Shown: positions 12,381 to 24,355, counted from the first letter of the stretch. The stretch: 64,000 bases of DNA from Serendipita indica DSM 11827 (GCA_910890315.1 CAJVGD010000015.1:310001-374000); one strand, 5' to 3'. The notes: generated by a model from the letters alone, not told the origin. Translations and numbers: made by a program.

Positions 12381-13727
12381 ATTTTCAGCGTATTCTCTCG
12401 TCTACGTCGCGTTCGCTGGTCGAGTTTTACTTTTGGGCCGGGGGGCGATTTAGCAGGGCGAGCTCGGCCTCGTTGCCGTCGAGAGATTGCAGGAATAGCA
12501 GTCAAATAATCCGACTTAGAACGTTGTCTGATGCTCCCAGAATTAATGAGTGAACAAACGGCACTACGACATAAAATGTCGCGGGGGCCAAGTGAGTACA
12601 CCCACCTTTACCCACTCGGGTTTGCGAAATTCCTCGCGACTTAGGGTAAAGAATTCAACCTTGATTTTGTTCATTGTGTATTGTCCACACGCACACAGCC
12701 GCGCGCCTTTGGCCCATCAAATCCCGTCGTCGCTCTTTGCAGGGCTGCTCATTAGCCAGCTCCTGTGTCCGCAAAATAGCAAGGATATTCCGGAGATTCT
12801 ACCCTTCATATTGTCACAAGGCGCCGTCCGCCTATCCATGTCAATTAATGTCCCGCGGTAAGCGATGGGAGGATAACGGGGGACGAATATCAAAGATGAA
12901 ACACCAACTGTTGCCACAAATCGTCTCCAAGATACTGGGTCCAGCGCCCCGGGAATCCGTATAGGGGCTGTGCCATTCTCCGATTTGTGGAGAGCGCGGC
13001 AGTTGGGCGGAAACACCTGGTCACCTCGCGACTCGACTCGATCTGTATGCCGGAGAGAGAGCTCGCCGGTCAAACGGCGAGTGACACCACGTCTGAAGAA
13101 CGAGGCCTGTCCAAGCCGGAAAAAGGAGTGCAGAGCGCCCAAGATCCAGGGATCGCAGGTAGCCGTATAGCAGGGACACCACCATCCAAATACTCGAATT
13201 TCTTGACCCTGCCGGATACGCTGCGCCTCGTTGTCGTCGTCCCATGTCCTTTGCACTTGTTGGTTTGCAGGCATTCGGGACTCGCCGTGCTGGGACAGTC
13301 ACCCACGAAATGATTGGTAAGCGACGCCCTCTTCTTTGTTCAGCCCAAACAACCGTCCCAAGCCACATTGCTCCATCAGCCCAAAGCGAGCCCAGACCGC
13401 GCCACGTCAATCGCCACCAATAGTCTCTGAATCATACGATCCTTGTTATTTTTCAGCGCTTCGATTAGTGGACAGTCATCCTCTTTGCCACCACTGTGGT
13501 CAAGCAGATCAGGCCACCTCTCCCCTGGTGCTTGCACGTCTCCAAATCGCGTTCATCAAGTTTTTTTTGGCTACTTTAATTGCTTTTTAACCCTGCTAGG
13601 GAGCGTAAAACGCGGCCAAAAGTACTCAGTGGTCATGGTCGGGAAGAGAAACCGCTGGACCATTGGGGATTCAAACCTTATCCTCGGGATAATAGTGTAA
13701 CCATGGATAAATTTGCAGAACAAGTCG
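12381..13727. other. Intergenic, 1.3 kb, no gene supported
   Basis: Probably the promoter of the minus-strand gene ending upstream and the 3' flank of the next gene. A 185-codon minus-strand frame at 12717-13274 has no homologous look, no intron signals and odd composition. The stretch 13640-13727 (CATGGATAAATTTGCAG near 13702) resembles 15270-15360 beside the intact paralogue, so the duplication of the next pair includes the 3' flank. Confidence 0.5.
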
Positions 13728-14949
13728 CTACATTACTGACAAAGGAAAGGATACATCTTTACCAAAATGATCCCAGTAGTCAATTGAGTTGTGCTCCTCC
13801 AGTGACACCAGTGTATCATCTACAAACTTTATACGCGGTGAAATAAAGAGAAAGTGATTCACAAAGCAGCGTACAAATACACTTTCACTCAGGTTCATAC
13901 CGCCCCAGTACGGGATACACGAATAGGAAAATGCTTGCGACCCGTCAAGATGGTGGAAAAAAGAAGGCGCTTTGGCTGTCCGCAGATGTTGTGAACCACA
14001 CCATTCGCACGGCTTCCTGACCCACGGCACTATGGCTAAATGGATCCGGAGGTGCTCAAGAGGGTGCTTTGCTGGAGGAGCCCCCAAGTCTGTATCCCTG
14101 GGGAGTTGAAGAAATGTAACCGAGGGTAACAAGTCCCAGATGAGAGCGTTGGACATGGGCTCGGATGGAGGCAGATGGCATGTCCAGCAGAATGTGATCA
14201 GTTGCCCCCCAGTTGTCTCAAGCCATTTGAATATATTCCTATGATGGAAGTACCTCCCAGAGGCAATGGCGAGGTGACGGAGAGTCGGTATGTGTCGTGG
14301 TAGAGAAGGCCATTGCGAGTCTAATGCAATATTGAGCGTGCTGAGCCGTGTATAATTCGCTGCAGATTGATACATATTACCCGTGTAGAAAAAGAGATCT
14401 CGTAGCCTCTCTGGATTAATTGGCGGATTCTGTAGAATGTTGTCGCTGATGATACACCAAAGCGAGGCCAATTCTGCAGAAAATAAAGTTTCCGTAATTT
14501 GATAGAGGTCACTATCAGCTTCTACTACTTCAACACGCAGTATTCGGATTCGTCAACTGGAGAGTGCCTCCATCTGGAGAAACGAACCAAAGGCAGTATA
14601 AGTACGTGTCGAACTTTCACACCGCCGACAGCTACATGGCGATATTTCGACCCGGTATGCCATCCTCAGAGCTTCTAGTGGGACGAAGGCATCTGGAATG
14701 TCACGAATAGCTATAGCGGTGAGCCATCGGAGCGAGATATGCATTCCAGGAGGAACAAACTCTCCTTAGCACATTACGAGTGCGTTCAGACTCCCAGTAT
14801 GGTCGCTCGTCGTTGTACGAGGCAAGCGCTTGGACCCCACACAACGTTAGCGGGTCTGCGTCGAGAAAGATAGGGACGTGTATAGCTTCTTGAAGAATAT
14901 GATGCCAAATTTCTGTTGATGCTCGTTCGCTAGGGCGGATATGGGCCAT
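13728..14949 (-). pseudogene. F-box-like protein, broken copy of the 15361-16596 gene
   Basis: Aligns along its whole length with the neighbouring intact gene: the start MAHIRPSERASTEIWHHILQEA matches MALIRSSDRASAEIWHQILQEA, and the C-terminal IKFVDDTLVSLEEH matches almost exactly. Two lesions are visible. The frame shifts by one base near 14705, right after APMAHRY. A TGA replaces the tryptophan codon of the SWRIRILRV motif near 14550. From there to the stop the frame is open. A short remnant product of about 83 residues could still be made from the N-terminus. Divergence from the partner is moderate, so the copy is not very old. Confidence 0.82.
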
Positions 14950-15360
14950 TGCTCGAAATGGATGAGGGCTAAGAGGTGTGGTCAATGTATCTTTTGCTAC
15001 TCATGCCAGCAATTTGAAAATTTACTTCGATATTTCAGTGGGTAGTACATGGGATTATAGAAAGACGATACCCTCCCAAGCCACGATACTCCGTCGCCAG
15101 TGAATGAGATTAGAGGGGGAACCTTCCCTGATTGGAATTCATCGGAAGTTGAATTAGTAGTTACCCAAGCGTGCTCATCGTGTGGGGTCTATCGCTGGAT
15201 TAGCAGAGTCCTTAGGAGACTGCTGTATGACGATTCAATTCATCAGCGGCAGATGGGCAAAAATGTACTCCGTAGTCATTACTTGGGACAAGAAACTGCT
15301 ATCCCACAGGATATAAACTCTGCCTCACGGATAACAGTCTAACTGTGGATAAATTTGTAG
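14950..15360. other. Spacer between the two F-box-like copies
   Basis: No gene seen. Near 15300-15360 it contains the counterpart of the sequence at 13670-13727 (GTGGATAAATTTGTAG), so this is the duplicated 3' flank of the intact copy plus the 5' region of the broken one. Confidence 0.5.
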
Positions 15361-16596
15361 CTATGTCACTGGTAATGGAAAGGACAGAATGTGATGATAA
15401 GGATAATGATACCAGGTGGGGTTTGGAACGTGCTTCTCCAGTGACACCAGCGTATCATCTACAAACTTTATATGCGGTGAAATGGAGAGAAAGTGACCCA
15501 TATAGCACTGCAGGTATCCTCTTCTATTCGGATCCATCACAGCGTTCCAAGTCGGAGTATACGAATAGGAAAATGCCTGGGATCCGTCAGAATGGTAGAG
15601 GAAAGAAGGAAATTTGGCGCGACATGCATGTTTCGAGTCGCACCATGTACAATTCATCCCCCAGAGAAGAGGTAGTATAGTTAAATGAATACGGAGATGC
15701 TCGATAGGGTGCTTTGATGGAGGAGCCCCCAAGTCCGTATGATTCGGAAGTTGAAGATATGTAACCGAAGGCAGCAAGTCCCAGATGAGAGCGTTGGACA
15801 TGGGCTCGGATGGAGGCAGATTACATGTCCAGCAGAATGTAATCAATTGCCTCCCAATCGTCTCAAGCCATTTTAATATATTCTTATGGTGGGGATGCTC
15901 CCCAGAGGCGATGGCGAGATGACGGAGAGTCGGTATGTGTTGTGGTGGAGAAAGCCATTGCTCGCCTAGTGCTATATTGAGCGTGCTAATTCTTGTATAC
16001 TCCGCCACAGATTGGGATATAGGTCCCATGTAGAAAGAGAGACCTCGGATCCTCTCTGGAGCGATTGGTGGATTCAGCTGAAGGTCGTCGCTGATGATAC
16101 ACCGAAGCGAGGCCAATTCTGCAGAAAATAAGGTTCTCGCGATTTCATACATCGCGCTATAGAGGGTCAATACTTGAACGCGCAGTATCCGGATTCGCCA
16201 ACTGGAGAATGACTCCGCTTCGAGAAACGAAGCAAAGTCGTAATAAAAGAGTCTCCATTTTCGGCACACATTACATGGACAAGGCGATATTTCGACCCTG
16301 TATGCGAGCCTTAGAGCTTCCAGTGCGACGTGACCATGCACGATGTCACGAAGGGCAACATACCGGTGAGCCATTGGTGCAAGATATGTATTCCAGGAGG
16401 AACATACTCTCCTTAGCGCATTAAGAGTACGTTGAGACTCCCAGTATGGTCTCTCGTTGCTGTACTCGGCAAGCGGTTGCGGTCCGAGCAATGGAACTGG
16501 GTCTGGATCGAGAAAGATAGGGACGTGTATAGCCTCTTGAAGAATCTGGTGCCAAATCTCTGCTGATGCTCGGTCGCTGGAGCGGATGAGCGCCAT
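15361..16596 (-). CDS. F-box-like protein, intact copy (411 aa, single exon)
   Basis: An uninterrupted 411-codon frame. The N-terminal segment (SAEIWHQILQEAIHVPIFLDPDP, then an arginine-rich LRRVCSSWNTYLAPMAHRYVAL) has the layout of the F-box-like domains common in Agaricomycetes: an E.W..IL helix, a variable loop and a V...W helix. The rest has leucine-spaced repeats (ISTLNIAL, IPTLRHLAIASG, WLETIGRQLITFCW, IEHLRIHL) suggestive of irregular leucine-rich repeats. A conserved cysteine pair (CPCNVC) lies near residue 112. Role as a ubiquitin-ligase adaptor is inferred; target unknown. The neighbouring copy at 13728-14949 is its decayed duplicate. Confidence 0.78.
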   Translation of the reverse strand: MALIRSSDRASAEIWHQILQEAIHVPIFLDPDPVPLLGPQPLAEYSNERPYWESQRTLNALRRVCSSWNTYLAPMAHRYVALRDIVHGHVALEALRLAYRVEISPCPCNVCRKWRLFYYDFASFLEAESFSSWRIRILRVQVLTLYSAMYEIARTLFSAELASLRCIISDDLQLNPPIAPERIRGLSFYMGPISQSVAEYTRISTLNIALGEQWLSPPQHIPTLRHLAIASGEHPHHKNILKWLETIGRQLITFCWTCNLPPSEPMSNALIWDLLPSVTYLQLPNHTDLGAPPSKHPIEHLRIHLTILPLLWGMNCTWCDSKHACRAKFPSFLYHSDGSQAFSYSYTPTWNAVMDPNRRGYLQCYMGHFLSISPHIKFVDDTLVSLEKHVPNPTWYHYPYHHILSFPLPVT

Positions 16597-16895
16597 CCTC
16601 TGGCAAACCCCGAGTAAATAAGGGTCAAGGAGTGCGGGCCAAACGCTCTACCCGCGTGTACCAGGGAGATTCAGTAACCGGCCACAGTAGTTAGAAACAC
16701 CCGAATTTCCTTGCTGGAAACATTTTATTCATCTACCAGCTATGCAACTCGTAAATAAAGCCCTTAATCACTCATGGTAAAGCTGACTACATAGATTCTA
16801 TAGCTGGACAAGTAATAACATGTTTATATATCCAATAAAGCTCTTGAGAAACCTCCTTCCCGTGTGATTCTCGATCCTCGCGGCGAATCTTCAAA

Positions 16896-19039
16896 CTAGT
16901 CGTCAAAGTAGAGGCTTGCCCCAGGGAACCTTTTCTTGATAATCTCCCATAGCCAGTGGAACGGGGTACCGAACGTTATGTCCGTTGATGCAGTTGAACC
17001 AACTCCACTAGTCAGGAGAGCGACGTATCGGCCTTGGGCGTCCACTATTATAGATCCACTGTCCCCTCGTGCGGAGAATGGGCTAAGCTGGCCTCTGTAG
17101 AGTTTTGAAAACGGGTTGGATTTGTTGTCATAGCTATGGATAGCCGCTTGCGTGGATTTTTGCTCGGCCATCCCATAATAGTGGCAGATATGAGACTCGT
17201 ACTTGGAGAAATTTCCAATGGTGGTGTTCGTGGCGGCACCACGTTTGATGACGTGACAGATATTGTCGCCTTCAGAGTTCTGATACTTGTTGCTCATCCT
17301 GTCTGCGAAAAAAATACCCTTCAGCTTCAAGAGACGGTTCCCCGGGTAGTGGAATTCTGGTCTGCGGTTTTTAAGAGGGGGATCTACTAGGGAGGCAAAC
17401 GTGCCAGGTTCAATCTCTGGACCTTTAGTGTATGCTGTTAGATTGGATACCTGCAGCAGGACGGACCAGCACACACCCAGGTCGAGAACGTTGCCCCCGA
17501 AATTTGCAAATTTCCTCTTGTCCAGCTCAATAACGCACAGGTCTTTTGTATAACCGTCTGGTGGTGTCGCAGTGCTAATGGGTGGCGCCCAGACTACATG
17601 CCCGATAACCCGATCCAAGGGATTGAACCATTTGCTCTTGACTTGAACATAGAAATCCTTGAGCGCGATGATCTTCGTTCGTGTCTTCTCCAATTCGTTC
17701 TGTTGTTCCTTGAGCTCGTTCAGTACAGTCTGATCTGTAAAGTCATCTTCTTGCGACCGTGTTGCCAATATCGAAATCGCGTTTTCCATAATGGGAATCG
17801 TCCGATTATGAGCGCCAATTTGACCTTGGATGTAATCAAGAAGATCGTCGAACTCCCTCGACCCTAGAACAACAACTTTCTTCTTCGGTGCAGCTTTGTA
17901 GCCATCAGAATCGCCTCATCATCCCAAGGAAAAGGACGTACAATTTGAGTAATCGTATTCTTTGTTCCCCTCCTCCAAGGGGAAAAGGACGTGACGGGCG
18001 GTGAAGCCATAATACTTATCTTGCCACCGAAAGAATGCACCGAGTGTTCCCTGACGATTGAGTGATTTCAAACCGGCAATAGGCAGACCGAGTGCAGTAG
18101 TTAATGGATCGATAACATCCTTGAGCGGGCTCACGTTCGACACCGGCGAGTATAGTGGTGGACCGTCCAGAATACTTGTTATCCCTTCGCGGAACGCAAT
18201 GTCGATGTCCAAAATCTCGTATCTTTTGAGAAGATCTTCAATCTCGTTGGAGCAGTTAAAAGCAACTTGTCCTGTAAGAGTATCTGGTACCACTCCTATC
18301 CAGATTGTAACTGGAGTGGTGTAACGTTTTCCATGCTCGTGGAAAGCAATTTCAAACTCGTCAATATCAGTATGTTCTTCACCCTTCTCGTCATCGTGAG
18401 TCGCGTTGACTTCGGGGGTCTTATCGCTCTGGTCGCTTTCGTCGCTCTCGAAGCTTTCGTCCTCCTCAGGCTCCTCAATCCAGCTAAATCGGACCAGGTC
18501 GACAGTGGAGTACTGAATGTTTCTCTCCTTAAGGAGCCGAACAATCTTTAATCGTGTATCAGTCTGGAGGGATGTGCATCAATATCGTCACGTACTTCAG
18601 ACGCAACCGTAGCCCAAGTATTGTTTTGATCGAGTTGAGGGTGTTCATCAACGGTAAGAAGCTGCATCTCGCGAGGTTGATTGCCAGGTGACGGTGGGAT
18701 GTATTTGTCGATCGAATTCCTGTAGATCAACTTTGGCCCGCGTAGATTCGGACCACGAATCCCGAAATAGTAAAGATATGCCTCCAGCTTTGAGGGGTCA
18801 TGGGGAGAACTGGCGACGGAGTCGGCATCTTCGTTACTGAGAGGTTCCACATATTCTGGATATCCGGATCGAAAACCCGCGTACGCTTTGATAGAGAGCG
18901 CGTGGCAGTCTTGGTCAAATTCTTCGCTCATCACGTAAGCCTCTAGGTCGGTGATCTGTGGTTCATCTAGAAAACGAACGGATCAGTATAAACAGGAGCG
19001 ATCACTAATTAAGAATTCACCTGTGGCGGATAGAGACAT
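16896..19039 (-). CDS. Trypsin-like (PA clan) serine protease with N-terminal unknown region and coiled-coil insert
   Basis: Exon 1 is only 19 nt (19021-19039, MSLSAT); exon 2 starts at 18966. A very short intron of 32 nt (GTACGT...CTCCAG, about 18565-18596) joins the two frames; the next exon runs to about 17950, and the last to 16896. The catalytic triad reads His in FTARHVLF, Asp in KDLCVIELD and Ser in ARGDSGSI. No signal peptide is seen, so it is probably intracellular. Between His and Asp is an extra segment of about 90 residues that looks coiled-coil (VLNELKEQQNELEKTRTKI). The first 250 residues are acidic and of unknown family. An in-frame 54-nt stretch near 17428 may also be an intron with a CTAAC branch site. 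Confidence 0.75.
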
Positions 19040-19235
19040 TCTTCTCTGATGATGCGTCGCTAAGTAGGTGGGTTGAGCGAAGTTGGCGAAGCGGTAGAGG
19101 ATAGAAAACAAGAACAATGTCTCGCTCCACAGTTCACCACGCTTTGTGATGACCGCATTGTATAAATATACCATGCGAAAATCATTGGCACATACAAAGG
19201 AATGGAGCTTTCCCGGTTTGCAGTCAGCTACTCCT

Positions 19236-20098
19236 TTAAAGTGCTGCTAGCGCCTCGGACTCTTCCTTCATGAGCATGGGCAAACAAGCTCGGATGAGGC
19301 TCCTCGGCAGCCGTCGGTAGGACTCCTCCCTCAGGTGCGTGGGCTTAACCACTACGCATATAGATTGGAGAGATTGAACAAGAGACCCGTGTGTCGTTGA
19401 TACGCGGAACTCATCCAAAGGCATGCAAATGAACTCTTCAGACGAATGAGGTTAACCCGTCCATAGACCAGGCAGAGCGAGATATGTTTGAGCAACCCAG
19501 CCAGAGAGAGAACCCCGCTCAATTGACGTGAGGAGGGGGCTAACGCTTACCTTTAAGGGCTTCCGGGGACGACTCCTGTCCTATCTCTGGCGGGAAGTTC
19601 ATCGCCTTGGTGGCAATAAGCAGTGATTGAGTGTCTTCAGCATATGCGAAGGTCGCCTGTGGGTTCGAATTTGAATTTGGATTGGATCGAGGTCACTCTT
19701 GATCTCATTTTCCAGAGAACAGATGAAGAACGGGTTCCTTCAACCTCAAGCTTACTGCTTGCCAACATAGTGTCTTGGGCAGTGATGGGTTGGGCGAGCG
19801 CCGGCGGTTCATTAACGCGAGTAGATTGTGATTGAGTGAGCCTGATGGTATCGAAATCAACCTTTGCGTTGTATTTCGATGGGGCCCTTATCGTGAAGAC
19901 CTGCGCAAGCGGACGGGTGTCGACACGCTCTGCACTCTGCGTGTTGGGGGCACTCTGAATATGAGGGCGCTTGAGGGTGCTGTAGAACTGAGATATATAC
20001 TGAGAGGGGGCTTTTTCGAGGCTCGGATCGACCGGTATTTGCCTGGGGGTCGGAATGACGTTTGAGTTGGGCGGAGATAATTGACGCCTGTTAGCCAT
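19236..20098 (-). CDS. Unknown protein (about 235 aa), upstream of the protease
   Basis: Three exons that keep frame: 19697-20098, 19551-19656 and 19236-19435. The start MANRRQLSPPN was chosen as the first ATG followed by coherent sequence. The N-terminal half is polar and proline-rich; the C-terminal part (FAYAEDTQSLLIATKAMNFPPE, then FICMPLDEFRVSTT, then LREESYRRLPRSLIRACL) looks folded and helical. I do not recognise a family. It ends 197 bases before the start of the protease gene on the same strand, so the two may be co-regulated, but nothing shows a functional link. Confidence 0.6.
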
Positions 20099-20309
20099 GA
20101 TATATAAGAGCTGGTATGAACTGTTACTATGCTTGAATAACTGTTTGTCGCGGTGTTGCAAAAGGCGTGAGGGTGGACTGATTGCCAAGTTGGGACGACG
20201 TGTTTACGCCCACCGGTACCATCAGATGAATGTGCGGTATCGCTTTCAAAGGCTCTCGTATATCGTATGGCAAGTATAATAATGCAATAATTCAAGTAAT
20301 ATACAATAA

Positions 20310-22780
20310 TCATCGCGAGAAGAGCTGATTTGAGAAGCGTTTACTACTCTTCGTGCTCGCTCTCGACTCTGGCCGAGCAAGTATTGTCGGGACGTAAGAC
20401 TTCGCAAGCCCGTCTGCAGACGTCGCGTCCGGGTAATACGACAACGACGTGACCGAATTATTCGCAGAGTGGGACTGCAAATTGCTCGCTGATCGCGAAT
20501 GCGAATTCGATAACGATGGGTAAATCGTATGCGGTTGTTTTTGTTGTCGCTGCTCACGCATCTGTTGCAACGCTGCTTCATACGACGTTGCAGCGCCTCC
20601 AAGGATTGAGTTGGACAAGGAGATGGAGCGAGGTCTTGTCCCTGTCCCTGACCCTACCACTCCATCTCCATCCGACACGAGTGATTCCGATGCATGCCGA
20701 TCCGAGCCTTGAGTGCTACCGCCGAGCCTTGGGGCACCACTCCAGTTTGTCAACGATGCATGAGACGACGACGCGCTTCGAGTTCTTCCGAACCCAAACT
20801 CGGCTGCGCCAGGCCGTGGACGTTGTCCAAAGCCTTGGTAATGGGTTTGGCTATCGATCGATCCTCGTCCTCCTTCGTACTCGGCGTGACTTGCAATACT
20901 CGCAGATGCGCCATCGTTCGCACTCGACCTTCCGCTCGCGTTTCGGCCAGTAGATGCGTTGCCAACTCCAAATGTGAGTCCAATCGTCGACGACGAATCC
21001 GCTGCGCCTGTATATTCTTGTCCATAGGATGCATAAGGATGATTCGAGTGTGCAGAAGCGTATGGGTGGGTCACGGGGTCATTTCCAACGCCGCCGGCGA
21101 TGCTATACGGATGCGCATGCACGACGTTTCCCGTGCTAGGGCTTGTAAACCCAATATCTCGCACAGGAGAACTAGACGATAGTGAAGAATTTTTCCGAAA
21201 TTGCGACGCATAGGCTTGTGCGGGTGTCGCGGCAGTAGTAGCAGCTATCACCGCCGGAGGAGGAACAGCCGGTAACGGCTTGTTGATACTCGACATCGAA
21301 CTTGAGCGTGAGTGGATGGTTTGGTGGTGGATATGTCGGCTTTGGGGTGCCAAATGGATTGACTGCCGGAGGTATTTGGAATGTCTGAGAGATGGAATTG
21401 GAAGTTTGATGGTTCATGAGTGTAGAGTTTGTATACGAAGTCGAAACAGGCGATCTTGTCGGCGACCCCTTTACAGGGATTTGGAAGGGGGCAGTTGGTG
21501 CGGGAGGAGCAGTCGACGGATCTACAATAAGAACGTCAGAAAGAGTTCAAATCAATCCCTTTAACCAGTTCACGCACCTTGCAACTTGTACCCAGGCATC
21601 CCATACGCCGTCATCGATTCGAGTGCTCCCGACTTGTAGGCATGGTACAAGCGCGGGACGACTGGCTCCTTTCGATCTTCCAAATACGTCCCTCGCTCAT
21701 CTGTCGGCTGTGTATTCCGTCGAACGTTGATCTTGCTCCCAGCATCCGCCACAAGCGCCGAGCCGTTATCACGGACTTTGGCTAAAAACCCCGCCACGCC
21801 ATGGTACTTTGGTCGCGCCCCGGCATTTTCCCATTTATTGCCCACGACGCTGACACTGGTTTGTCTCCTCGCCTTGGCTTGCCTCCATCCTGCTCCACCA
21901 AAGATGCTCGTCACGCTGCTGGATGTAGGAGGCTGTTCTGTCTGTTGGCGACGATAGCGGCGCATGAAGAAGACGAAGAGGATCAAAAGGAGTGCTACGC
22001 CAATCACAGCAGCAAATACGGCGCCAATAATTGCACCCTTGGATGGTCCAGACCTTGAACTCTCAAAAGCTGACACCGGGATGGAGGAAGAGCTCGAGGA
22101 GGCGCTGGTGTCGACGTTGTTTGGTGGAGTGGTAGGGGGAGAGTTAGCCGGGAGAGTGACCCTAATATATCCAGTCAGTGTCAGGAACCGTCGCGAATAA
22201 GCGGCGTGGGAAGTTTGTCGACCTACGTGAGTCTGTCAACGACGAGCAGTGTCCCATCCGTGTCGTCGTGTGAAATCTCGAGTGTGTGCTCTTTGTCAAG
22301 CGAAAGCGAGTCGGTTGTCCATAGCGCGACGTTGGAGGCAAAGGTTGGCGTGGTGCCGGTCGTACATGTTCCAACGTGACGCCCGTCGAGATGTACAGTG
22401 AATTTGGCTTGGTTGGGCGACGAAGATGCGTAGTAAGTCACAGACGAGCCTGCATTTGGTCGTAGTGTGAGCAGCTTTTGGAGGTTTGGAAGGCATATGC
22501 TATTCTCACCATTGAATTTGAGTGTAAAAGAATCGCCGTGTGTCGCGGACGAACTAGCAGAGCCGCCATAGTAGCTTGCATTTCTCCCATCGACCAGTCG
22601 ATCTCCCCTTGTCATCCAAGCGCCAGCATATACAATATCTGTATCGATATTGTCGATAATACGTTGATTTGAAACTGCAGAAGATGATGTCTGTCTCCTT
22701 TGGTGAACCATCCCCGCCGCCAGTGCCACACCGATTGAGTGGAAGCAAAGGACGGCGAGGACGAGGTGCCGTAGTGACAT
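20310..22780 (-). CDS. Single-pass membrane protein with signal peptide and long cytosolic tail (about 765 aa)
   Basis: Exons 22227-22780, 21578-22161, 21437-21521 and 20310-21384, all in frame. A signal peptide (LVLAVLCFHSIGVALAAG) is followed by an extracellular domain of about 160 residues (IIDNIDTDIVYAGAW..., NASYYGGSASSSATHGDSF) whose layout is like fungal galactose-binding-type surface domains. A Ser/Thr/Pro stalk then leads to one membrane helix (GAIIGAVFAAVIGVALLLIL) with RRYRR on the cytosolic side, and finally about 500 Ser-, His- and Gly-rich residues. This architecture is typical of Agaricomycete cell-surface proteins of unknown role. The 52-nt third intron is inferred because it restores the frame. 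Confidence 0.8.
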
Positions 22781-23209
22781 CTAACAATTTGGCGAATAAA
22801 AACTGCCAAACAGTCGCTGCAGAACGAGACGAGGAGAGAGCGAGTCCAAGGTGTGAGAGGAATGCTGTGATGGGACCATAGCCGTCTTCGAGGAGCGCGT
22901 GCACTGCTTGTTCGCATCCAATCGTGGGCAAAAGAGATGTCGAATCTCAGTTACGGCGCGCAGAAGCTACAGAAGGGTGTGAAGCGCGAGCTCTGCCGCC
23001 AAACCTGCAGTGTCTTGCAGATATTTTGTTATCACTATACAAAGATTAGAAGTTATCAGTGAGCCAAGTAATAAAATGGCTAAACTGGCAATTATTGTTG
23101 GGCGTAGAGTTCGATTGCCTCTATTTGGCCGCTACCAAGTCGGCGAGTTGTGACGTCGACGTCTTGGATTCTGCCACTTCTCAAGCATTATACTCCAGTA
23201 CTTATCATT
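22781..23209. other. Divergent spacer between membrane protein and plus-strand unknown gene
   Basis: No gene seen. It should contain the promoters of both divergent genes; I could not identify a TATA box with confidence. Confidence 0.5.
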
Positions 23210-24278
23210 ATGAGCCAGACAGCGCTCCTTGGTGGTTTAGGTGCGTTTATCAAGTACTACAGAGTGAAATGGATGCTGAAAGGCCACATTCTTATTTTAG
23301 CTAGTGCACTATGTCTCGTACGTCGCAGATAAACGTCATTTCTGTCATCTCACAACGGTTAAAAAAAGTCGCTCATGTGGCCATACTGCTACCAGAGTAT
23401 GTGTAGTCTCTACAGTATTCACATCTAACACGTGCACAGAGCAGTGGGGAATAGGAGGATTCGCGTCCTGTCCATGCTATCACCCAATCTGTGGTCGCGT
23501 AGGCCACCTCGACTGTGGGTGGGTAGGCGAGAATGACCACGAGTTTTTTGGGTCACAAGAAGAACAAGAAATCGCCGCAGAAGAGGAGCGAAGACGTCGA
23601 CAAGCGTGGGCAGACAACATTGTCGCCAAACGCGAGCAAGACAGATTGCGAAACGCCATGGCAAACCAGTACAAACGTCTACACAATCATGTCGCTGCCG
23701 GACGTGATGGAGTCCTCGTGCATGGGAGGGAGAGGGTGATGGGTGTCGTCGGTGGGCTTAGGCCACACCGTAGCGGACCAGGAGTTGCAACAGTCACAGT
23801 CGAAGAAGTCGACCCAGCAAGAAAGAAGAATATTGCGCTCGGAGTGGGCGAGCGTAATCTGGACGACATTGTAGGCGGAAGCAAACTGCGCGAGCCCAAG
23901 CGAGGTTCTGTCCTCTTCGATGGGCCAGGTGGTGTAGATGAGCCCACAGCGTCGAGATATGGGAGTATCAATCAGAATAAGCGACGCTCCATTCGGTCAA
24001 GTCAGTACTCTGGTATAGGAGGAACTACTTCGTCCGTCGACACTCGACGCGATCCTCCGAGAATAGGAGCTACACTCGTCGTACCAGGTGATGGAACGGA
24101 GGATACACAGCTCAACAGGGGTGTTATCACCCCTCAAACGGTCATTTTGGGCACTCGGCCCAATGCACCACAGAGGCCTATCCAGGAACAATACACGGGA
24201 ACCAAACCCATGGTACTCAGTCCTACAACAGACAACTCGCTTCACATACCCGAGGGAACTAGCCCACGAGATCGATGA
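23210..24278 (+). CDS. Unknown protein; N-terminal hydrophobic exon and charged C-terminal region
   Basis: The last exon is clear: from about 23443 to the stop at 24276-24278, beginning near QWGIGGFASCPCYHPICG, with a cysteine/histidine cluster (CPCYHPICGRVGHLDCGW) followed by a charged helix (EEQEIAAEEERRRRQ). The ATG at 23210 opens MSQTALLGGLGAFIKYY and a hydrophobic stretch (HILILASALCLV) that could be a membrane helix. How the first exon joins the last one is uncertain: a donor at GTACGT near 23316 and an acceptor near 23440-23442 keep frame, and a small exon between them is possible. Family not recognised. Confidence 0.5.
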
Positions 24279-24355
24279 TCAAATATACCCAGGAGAAGAA
24301 TTGTATGTATGATGGAGCTATCAATTATTATGGCATTGCTTATTTCCACGAACCC

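Noticed and set aside
12717-13274. Minus-strand open frame of 185 codons in the 12.4-13.7 kb spacer
   Set aside because: Odd composition, no family motif, no intron signals and no paralogue; it lies where promoters and 3' ends are expected.
20516-21182. Long plus-strand frames opposite the membrane protein gene
   Set aside because: Shadows of the Ser-rich minus-strand coding region, which has splice-consistent exons and clear signal and membrane segments.
23100-23150. tRNA-like string GAGTTCGATTGCC
   Set aside because: No matching acceptor stem, D arm or anticodon arm around it.
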